From positions 1 through 47,804 of the forward strand of contig JAUYSD010000168.1 in the NCBI GenBank assembly GCA_030696505.1: a stretch of 47,804 nucleotides of DNA, read 5' to 3'. This document shows positions 41,236-47,804 of this stretch, piece after piece. Source of the stretch: Sulfuritalea sp. Its GTDB lineage: Bacteria > Pseudomonadota > Gammaproteobacteria > Burkholderiales > Rhodocyclaceae. Numbering within the stretch: the stretch's first letter is position 1; each line of letters begins with the position of its first letter. Below the pieces are notes generated by a model. That model saw only the letters and a list, made by a program, of their open reading frames with translations, was not told the DNA's origin and made no database searches. A program made the translations under genes and the position numbers.

Positions 41236-41631
41236 GTGCGCCGATCCATTCACCTGTTGCCGTTTCACCGCCGTCCCGCCTGGCTGCTGACCCTTGGTCT
41301 GCTGGCCATGGTCCTGCATCTGCTGGCGGGCAGCGGAGCGGTGCGGGCCTCGACGGGCGGCGGCGGCTTTGTTGCCGAGCTGTGCACCAGTCATGGCGTG
41401 GTCCAGGCCGGCGCCGCGCAGCTTCCCGACGGCGGTTCCGCGCCGGTCGGCGGAGTTCACGACTGCTGCAAGTTGTGCGCCGCCGGTGGGCCGCTGCTGG
41501 CGGCCACGGCCGCCGTCGCCGTGGCGCCAGCGCCAACTTTCATCGCCCTGCAGACATCCACGGCTTGCGCGCGGCCGACGCCGGCCCAATGGACCGCGCA
41601 CAGCCCGCGCGGTCCACCGGCACTGGCCTGA
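41236..41631 (+). CDS. DUF2946-like secreted or membrane protein
   Basis: 131 aa from GTG 41236. A basic N-terminus and a hydrophobic segment (LLTLGLLAMVLHLLAGSG) suggest a signal or anchor. HDCCKLCAAG is the Cys/His motif of DUF2946, a small family often found beside copper-related genes. Followed after 98 bp by a PCuAC copper chaperone, which fits a copper-handling pair. The start codon has no strong ribosome site. Its DNA contains one copy of a short dispersed motif (41521-41541). Confidence 0.65.
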   Translation: MRRSIHLLPFHRRPAWLLTLGLLAMVLHLLAGSGAVRASTGGGGFVAELCTSHGVVQAGAAQLPDGGSAPVGGVHDCCKLCAAGGPLLAATAAVAVAPAPTFIALQTSTACARPTPAQWTAHSPRGPPALA

Positions 41632-41642
41632 TCAGGTTGCAG

Positions 41643-41713
41643 CCCGGGCGCGCCGCTTCGATGCGGCGCCCGGGAGCTGGATCAGTTTCCCGCCTTGGGG
41701 CGGGCCCATTTTT
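41643..41713 (+). terminator. Double hairpin, the second terminator-like, between DUF2946 and PCuAC genes
   Basis: The first stem (41643-41674) pairs CCCGGGC and GCCGC with GCGGC and GCCCGGG. The second pairs CCCGCC/GGCGGG (41689-41704), with five T shortly after (41709-41713). Possibly partial termination between the genes. Confidence 0.6.
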
Positions 41714-41729
41714 ATCGCCAGGAGCCATC

Positions 41730-42203
41730 ATGAATCGCATCGTTCGCGCCAGCCTATTGTCAACGCTTGTTTCCGCCGTCTTCATTCTTCCCGCCCATGC
41801 CCAGGTCACGGTCAAGGATCCCTGGGTGCGCGCCACCGTATCGGCCCAAATGGCCACCGGAGCCTTCATGCATATCACTTCCGCCCAGGATGCGCGCCTG
41901 GTCGAGGCCAGGTCGCCGGTTGCCGGCGTGGTCGAGGTGCACGAAATGTCCATGGACAAGGACGTCATGAAAATGCGCGCCGTCAAGGCGCTCGATCTGC
42001 CCGCCGGCAAGAGTGTCGAACTCAAGCCGGGCGGCTATCACATCATGCTGATGGATTTGAAGCAGCAGATGAAGGAAGGCGACACCGTTCCGGTAACCCT
42101 CGTTGTGGAAGGCAAGGACAAGAAGCGCAGCACCATCGAGGTCAAGGCGCCGGTAAGGCCGCTGGCGGCACCCGCCGTCATGGGCCACGACATGAAGCAT
42201 TGA
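41730..42203 (+). CDS. PCu(A)C periplasmic copper chaperone
   Basis: 157 aa with a signal peptide (residues 1-24, PAHA). The copper motif is complete: H71-x10-M82-x21-H104-x-M106. These proteins deliver Cu(I) in the periplasm, usually to the CuA site of cytochrome oxidase. GGAG precedes ATG 41730. A Met/His-rich tail (MGHDMKH) may add a weak copper site. Convergent with the large GGDEF-EAL gene. Confidence 0.93.
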   Translation: MNRIVRASLLSTLVSAVFILPAHAQVTVKDPWVRATVSAQMATGAFMHITSAQDARLVEARSPVAGVVEVHEMSMDKDVMKMRAVKALDLPAGKSVELKPGGYHIMLMDLKQQMKEGDTVPVTLVVEGKDKKRSTIEVKAPVRPLAAPAVMGHDMKH

Positions 42204-42250
42204 TCGTTGCGCCAGCCGCAAGCGCTTGCTGTCGGTGGCGGTGGCCGGCG

Positions 42251-45200
42251 TCAGGCCTGCCGCGCGAAGTGCTCGAATTCCTCCAGCGGCAGCGGCTGGC
42301 TGAAGAAGAAGCCCTGGTAGGCGTGGCAGCCTGAATCCGCCAGAAAATCGCGTTGCAAGGCGGATTCGACGCCTTCGGCGATGACTCCCAGGCCCAGGCT
42401 GTGGGCCAGCGCGACCACCGTGCGGGCGATTGCCGCATCGTTGCTGTCCAACAGCACGTCGCGCACGAAGGACTGGTCGATCTTCAACTGGTCCAGCGGC
42501 ATGCGCTTGAGGTAGGCGAGCGAGGAATAACCGGTGCCGAAGTCGTCGAGCGAAAAGCCCACGCCGACGGCCTTCAGCAGCAACATCTTGTCGATGATTT
42601 CCTGCACGTTGTGCACCAACTGGCTCTCGGTCAGTTCGAGCTTCAGTCGTTGCGGATTCGCGCCGGTGCTGCGTATGGTTTCCAGGACTTCCTCGACGAA
42701 GTCCTTGCGCCGAAACTCCTGGGCGCTGACATTGACCGCCAGGGTCAGGTGTCGGGTTTCCGGCCGCGCGGCCCAGGCCGCCAGTTGACGGCAGGCGGTT
42801 TCCAGTACCCAGTGGCCCAGGGTCTGAATCAGCCCGGTGTCCTCCGCCAGGGGTATGAACTCGGTGGGATGCACCAGGCCGCGCAGCGGATGCTGCCAGC
42901 GCACCAGGGCTTCGGCACCGATCACCTGGCCCGAGAAATCGACCTGTGCTTGGTAGTGCACCAGAAACTGCCGCTCCGCAATGGCCTTGCGCAGGTCGTT
43001 TTCCAGGGCGGCGTGCGCCGTGACGGCCGCCTGCATGGCCGGATCGAAAAAGCGCAAGGTGTTGCGGCCCAGGGCCTTGGCCTGGTACATCGCCGTGTCG
43101 GCGCGCTTCATCAGCTCATCGACCGACAACGAATGATCGCGAAACAGCGTGATGCCGATGCTCGACGTGCAGTGGTAGCTGCGCGTATTGTGTTCGCCGC
43201 CGCTGAGGCTCAGGTCCAGCAGGTAGGGTTCGTTGAGCATGGCCTGGATCTTCACCGCCACGCTTTCCGCCTGCATGGCGGCCAGCGCCTCGGCGTCGAG
43301 ATCTTCGAGAATGATCACGAACTCGTCGCCGCCCAGCCGCGCCACGGTGTCGCACTCGCGGATGCTGGATGCCAGGCGCGAGGCGACTTCGATCAGGAAC
43401 TGGTCGCCGATATCGTGCCCCAGGGTATCGTTGAGGGTCTTGAAATCGTCCAGATCGAACAGCATCAGTGCGCCGTGGCGGCCGTGCCGGGCGCTGCTGG
43501 TCAGGGCCTGCCGCAGGCGCTCGAGCATCAGGCGACGGTTGGGCAGCCCGGTCAGCGGATCGTAGAAAGCCAGATGCCGGATCTCGTCCTCCGCCGCCTT
43601 GCGCAAGGTGATGTCCGCAAGGGTGGCGACATAGTGGGTAACCGTACCGCGCCCCCCCTTCACCGCCGTGATGTTGATCCACCCCGGATAGATTTCGCCA
43701 CTCTTGCGGCGGTTCCATATTTCGCCGCGCCAGGTGCCGCGTTGTTCGAGACCTTCCCACATCGCGGCGAAAAAAGCCGCATCGTGCCGCCCCGAGTGCA
43801 GCAGGCGCGGCGTCTTGCCGACGGCATCGGCACTCGAATACCCGGTGACCTCGGTGAAGGCGCGATTGACGCGCAGGATCACCGTCGCAGCATCGGTGAT
43901 GATCACGCCCTCCTGGGACTCGAAGGTGATAGCGGCGACGCGCAGATCGGCCTCGGCGCGCTTGCGCTCGGTGATGTCGATGAAGCTGCCGCGGATCAGC
44001 CGATGGCCGATCGCCGGCAAGCGGACCAGGCGGATTTCGCAGCGCACCAGTTGTCCCTGGCCGTTGCGGATGGTACGGTCGAACACCACCTGGTCGCCGG
44101 CCATCGCCCGCTCCAGCATTTCCTGGACGACTTGTGCTGCGGTCTTTCCACCGTGCAGGCCCGGTGCATAGAATCTTTCCACACCTCCGGCCAGCAGTTC
44201 CTCGCGGCTGCAGCCGAAGAGTTTTTCGGCCTGCGCGTTGGCGTCCACGAAGTGGCCCAGATCGACGTCGTACACCACGATGGCGTCGGGCGCCTGCTCC
44301 ACCAGGACCCGGAAGCGGTCTTCGCTTTCACGCAGCGAGCGGGTCATGTCGCGCGCCAGGCTCAGGGCGCGATCGCGCGTGGTGGCCAGCGACCAGGCGA
44401 TGGTGAACAGCAGCAGGCTGGTCAGCACGCCACCCGCCAGAACCTGCGTCGAGCGCGTCATGTAGCCTGATCCTTCGAGTGCCGGCAGGCTCGCGTAGTT
44501 CAGTGTCCAGGGCCGGCCACCGACCACCAGGGTTTCACTGTGTACGAACTTTGCCGACGCCGCACGGTCTGCCTCGGCGCTGCTGTAGAAAAGATTTTCC
44601 GGACGCTGATCGGTGCCGTCGTGGATGCTCAGCGACACCGCTCGCGGGTTACGCTGCAGCAGTTGGGCCATCAGGTGCGGCATGCGAAACGGGCTCAACA
44701 CGTAGCCGTAAACCTCGGCGCCCGACTTCGACATCACCGGCAGGTACATGATGAAGGCCGGCACCGGATTCGCCTGCTCGTCGATTTTAAGCGTGAGCTT
44801 GCGCGTGATCATCGGCTCGCCGGCATCACGGGCGCGCTGCATGGTTTCCCGCCGCCCGGCATCCTGCCACATGTCATAACCCAGCGCCGGGTGGTTGTGC
44901 CCGTCGTCGGGTTCCGTATAGACGTTCACCGCATAGCGCTCGCGTATTCCCGGCGGACGCACGGCAAAATCCGGCAAGCCGCTGCGGCGCATTTCGGCCA
45001 CCAGCGCCGGCAGGTCGGCGGCACCGACGGAGCGCGCGAAAGCCAGGGCCTGAATCGCCGGATAATCGCGCTCCACCTTGAGCCCGGTGACAAAGTCGTG
45101 CCAATCCTTGCGCGTCACGGCATCGTTGGCGCTGAACAGCGCGGCAGCAGCGCGCAAGGTCTGGGTATAGCCGGTGAGGCTGGCCTTGAGGTCGGCCCGC

Positions 45201-45379
45201 AACTGGCTGACCTCGGCATCGAACTCGCGGCGCTGCTGAGCCTGAAGGTCCTGCTCGGTATAGCGCCAGGCAAGCAGCGTCAGGCCCAGCGCACAGGCAA
45301 GCGCGATCCAGGCAGGCCACAGGCCTGCCCGGAAGCGCGCCGCGCGCGTATTCGGGTCGAAAAGCTGATCTCGCTGCAT
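42251..45379 (-). CDS. CHASE-PAS-PAS-GGDEF-EAL c-di-GMP signalling protein
   Basis: 1042 aa. One N-terminal helix (about 20-42), then a periplasmic CHASE-type domain (ALAFARSVGAADL, YAVNVYTEPDDG), a second transmembrane helix near 310-330 and two PAS domains. The GGDEF is intact (RLGGDEFVIILED) and EAL is intact (GAEALVRW, DDFGTGYSSLAYL). Both synthesis and breakdown of c-di-GMP are possible. The GGDEF-EAL half strongly resembles the protein at 217-3453, so the two are paralogues with different input domains. The ligand of the CHASE domain is unknown. Confidence 0.9.
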   Translation of the reverse strand: MQRDQLFDPNTRAARFRAGLWPAWIALACALGLTLLAWRYTEQDLQAQQRREFDAEVSQLRADLKASLTGYTQTLRAAAALFSANDAVTRKDWHDFVTGLKVERDYPAIQALAFARSVGAADLPALVAEMRRSGLPDFAVRPPGIRERYAVNVYTEPDDGHNHPALGYDMWQDAGRRETMQRARDAGEPMITRKLTLKIDEQANPVPAFIMYLPVMSKSGAEVYGYVLSPFRMPHLMAQLLQRNPRAVSLSIHDGTDQRPENLFYSSAEADRAASAKFVHSETLVVGGRPWTLNYASLPALEGSGYMTRSTQVLAGGVLTSLLLFTIAWSLATTRDRALSLARDMTRSLRESEDRFRVLVEQAPDAIVVYDVDLGHFVDANAQAEKLFGCSREELLAGGVERFYAPGLHGGKTAAQVVQEMLERAMAGDQVVFDRTIRNGQGQLVRCEIRLVRLPAIGHRLIRGSFIDITERKRAEADLRVAAITFESQEGVIITDAATVILRVNRAFTEVTGYSSADAVGKTPRLLHSGRHDAAFFAAMWEGLEQRGTWRGEIWNRRKSGEIYPGWINITAVKGGRGTVTHYVATLADITLRKAAEDEIRHLAFYDPLTGLPNRRLMLERLRQALTSSARHGRHGALMLFDLDDFKTLNDTLGHDIGDQFLIEVASRLASSIRECDTVARLGGDEFVIILEDLDAEALAAMQAESVAVKIQAMLNEPYLLDLSLSGGEHNTRSYHCTSSIGITLFRDHSLSVDELMKRADTAMYQAKALGRNTLRFFDPAMQAAVTAHAALENDLRKAIAERQFLVHYQAQVDFSGQVIGAEALVRWQHPLRGLVHPTEFIPLAEDTGLIQTLGHWVLETACRQLAAWAARPETRHLTLAVNVSAQEFRRKDFVEEVLETIRSTGANPQRLKLELTESQLVHNVQEIIDKMLLLKAVGVGFSLDDFGTGYSSLAYLKRMPLDQLKIDQSFVRDVLLDSNDAAIARTVVALAHSLGLGVIAEGVESALQRDFLADSGCHAYQGFFFSQPLPLEEFEHFARQA

Positions 45380-45583
45380 TGATTGGTATCTTGCGGGACA
45401 AGGGCAAAGCAGATGTTACACCGCCACTTCAATGGCATGGACGACAACATGGTTGATAGCTGTGGAATGGATTGGCAGGCGGCGCCACCAATCTTCGCTG
45501 CGTTAGCCCGCTACTACCCACCGCCTTACGGCTGCTGAAAGAATGCGCCGACGGGCGTGGCCCGCAACAACCAGGAGAGAGAC

Positions 45584-46165
45584 ATGGCAGCCAAAAAGAT
45601 ACTGATGCTGGTCGGCGATTACGTCGAGGACTATGAGGTGATGGTGCCGTTCCAGGCTTTGCTGGCGGTTGGACACAGCGTGCACGCGGTTTGTCCGGAC
45701 AAGCAGGCAGGCGCCAGCGTGGCCACGGCGATCCACGATTTCGAAGGGCAGCAGACCTATTCCGAAAAGCGCGGCCACAACTTCGCGCTGAACGCCGATT
45801 TCGCCCAGATCAAGGCCGAAGACTACGACGCACTGGTGATTCCCGGCGGCCGTGCACCGGAATACCTGCGCCTGAACCCGCGGGTGCTCGACATGGTTCG
45901 CCACTTCTTCAGCGCCAACAAGCCAGTGGCCGCGATCTGCCACGGTGCGCAGATACTGGCCGCCGCCGGCGTGCTCAAGGGCCGGCACTGCTCGGCCTAC
46001 CCGGCCTGCAGCGCCGAGGTGGTACTGGCCGAAGGCAAGTTCGCCGAGATCGCCATCGACGCCGCGGTCACCGACGGCAACCTGGTCACGGCGCCCGCCT
46101 GGCCCGCGCATCCGGCCTGGATCAGCCAGTTCCTCAAGTTGCTCGGCACCCGCATCGAGCTTTGA
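45584..46165 (+). CDS. DJ-1/PfpI family protein
   Basis: 193 aa from ATG 45584 (CAGGAGAGAGAC upstream). The nucleophile elbow is [10 protein letters not shown] with the catalytic Cys, and the conserved Glu lies near DYVEDYEV. Members act as glyoxalases, deglycase-like enzymes or proteases; the precise activity cannot be assigned. The stretch 45380-45583 upstream shows nothing identifiable. Confidence 0.85.
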   Translation: MAAKKILMLVGDYVEDYEVMVPFQALLAVGHSVHAVCPDKQAGASVATAIHDFEGQQTYSEKRGHNFALNADFAQIKAEDYDALVIPGGRAPEYLRLNPRVLDMVRHFFSANKPVAAICHGAQILAAAGVLKGRHCSAYPACSAEVVLAEGKFAEIAIDAAVTDGNLVTAPAWPAHPAWISQFLKLLGTRIEL

Positions 46166-46202
46166 TGCTTTCGCCGATCGCGGCAGCGGTGCTACATTGC
46201 GC

Positions 46203-46228
46203 AAGGGGGATGTATCCGCATCCCCCTT
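46203..46228. other. Perfect 10-bp hairpin before the RHH gene
   Basis: AAGGGGGATG/CATCCCCCTT with a 6-nt loop, 24 bp before GTG 46252. There is no T-tract. It may be a terminator for the DJ-1 gene or an operator for the RHH protein. Confidence 0.55.
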
Positions 46229-46251
46229 GATCTTGCCGAGGAGATAACGCA

Positions 46252-46662
46252 GTGTGCAAGATTTTCATTACCGCCGACCCGCAGCTGTATCGCTGTCGCT
46301 CCCGTTCCCTGCGGCTCTCCGGCGTTGCCACCAGCATCCGTCTGGAAAACCTGTTCTGGCAGGTGCTTGAAGAAATCGGCGCGCGCGATGGGCTCAGCGT
46401 GGGACAACTGATCACCCGCCTCTACGACGAACTCGCCGAGGCCGGCGGCCCGGGTGGCAACGACAGCGCGAATTTCAGTTCCTTCCTGCGCGTCAGTTGC
46501 GGCCGCTATCTGGCCTTGCAGCTATCCGGGCGCATTCCTGCCGATACCTCGGTGCCGATCCGCTCGCTGGACGCCGACTGGGTGCTGGCCGGCGAAAAGG
46601 CCCGCCCCGGGGTTTTCACCGCGCCGACGCAACGCAGCGGGATGGCGCAGGCGACGCGCTGA
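46252..46662 (+). CDS. Ribbon-helix-helix domain protein
   Basis: 136 aa from GTG 46252, with GAGGAGATAACGC upstream. The segment RSLRLSGVATSIRLENLFW, then LEEIGARDGLSVGQLITRLY, fits the RHH_4-type domain in which a short strand and two helices form a DNA-binding dimer. Helical continuation to about residue 95 and a variable tail follow. Probably a transcription factor; the hairpin just upstream could be its own operator (inference). Confidence 0.75.
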   Translation: MCKIFITADPQLYRCRSRSLRLSGVATSIRLENLFWQVLEEIGARDGLSVGQLITRLYDELAEAGGPGGNDSANFSSFLRVSCGRYLALQLSGRIPADTSVPIRSLDADWVLAGEKARPGVFTAPTQRSGMAQATR

Positions 46663-46684
46663 CGCAACGGCGAGGCGCATCGCC

Positions 46685-46705
46685 GTAGCGCCAACGCCAA
46701 CTCTC
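46685..46705. repeat. Short dispersed motif (GCCAACGCCAACT type)
   Basis: GTAGCGCCAACGCCAACTCT in the prfC promoter region. One of five copies in the window. Confidence 0.4.
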
Positions 46706-46733
46706 TGCGCCACTTGGGGAACTCCCGGCGCCG

Positions 46734-46739
46734 TATAAT
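46734..46739 (+). promoter_or_regulatory. Perfect -10 box (TATAAT) upstream of prfC
   Basis: TATAAT lies 31 bp before GTG 46771. No good -35 at 16-18 bp is visible (TTGGGG is only 14 bp away). Confidence 0.5.
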
Positions 46740-46770
46740 CGCGGCCCTTCGCCCCGATATCCCTGCCGCC

Positions 46771-47804
<1,034 letters not shown>

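Noticed and set aside
42353-44470. A 705-codon open frame on the plus strand
   Set aside because: It is antisense to the CHASE-PAS-GGDEF-EAL gene, which has intact catalytic motifs.

Overview
The window reads as chromosomal DNA of a GC-rich betaproteobacterium, most likely Rhodocyclales-like. The basis is the spoT-rpoZ-gmk block, a DUF3460 gene, prfC, high GC and dense respiratory cytochrome and molybdoenzyme genes. No database search was possible, so the taxon is an inference.

Layout. 1-6.3 kb: a NIT-HAMP-PAS-PAS-GGDEF-EAL c-di-GMP protein, preceded by REP-like hairpin repeats, and pepN. 6.3-14.9 kb (minus strand): a nine-gene operon for a Tat-exported molybdoenzyme (Fe-S subunit, NrfD anchor, catalytic subunit, TorD chaperone) followed by five accessory genes, including a HisA-like TIM barrel, a rhodanese-like protein and a multi-cluster ferredoxin. 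15.2-18.8 kb (plus): a PhnD-like periplasmic binding protein, a histidine kinase and an NtrC-type regulator (X1-S1-R1). 18.9-19.7 kb: a UbiE/MenG-like methyltransferase. 19.7-23.7 kb (minus): a paralogous regulator-kinase-binding protein set (R2-S2-X2). 24.1-30.0 kb (plus): a second Tat-exported molybdoenzyme with an Fe-S subunit, a diheme cytochrome c, a TorD chaperone and a ferredoxin. 30.3-33.2 kb: two small cytochromes c flanking a nonaheme-c/cytochrome-b fusion resembling CbcL. 33.2-37.7 kb: an orphan OmpR-type regulator divergent from an MtrA-like decaheme cytochrome and an MtrB-like porin. 37.8-47.8 kb: mostly housekeeping (DUF3460, spoT, rpoZ, gmk, DUF2946, PCuAC, a CHASE-PAS-GGDEF-EAL protein, a DJ-1/PfpI protein, an RHH protein, and the 5' part of prfC).

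How it fits together. The centre is a mirror-image pair of modules. Each has a binding protein, kinase and sigma-54 activator divergent from a molybdoenzyme operon. The two divergent intergenic regions share a palindrome, GTTAC-N6-GTAAC, placed about 85-150 bp upstream of sigma-54-type (-24/-12) promoters that face the enzyme operons. A third promoter, a perfect consensus sigma-54 site, drives the CbcL-like operon. I infer one inducible respiratory island: two periplasmic molybdoenzymes exchange electrons with the quinone pool and periplasmic cytochromes, and an MtrAB conduit may connect to the cell exterior. The X-S-R plus sigma-54 plus molybdoenzyme plan resembles AioXSR/ArxXSR (arsenite) and, in its binding protein, TtrS (tetrathionate). 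The substrates cannot be read from the sequence, and there are no ars genes here.
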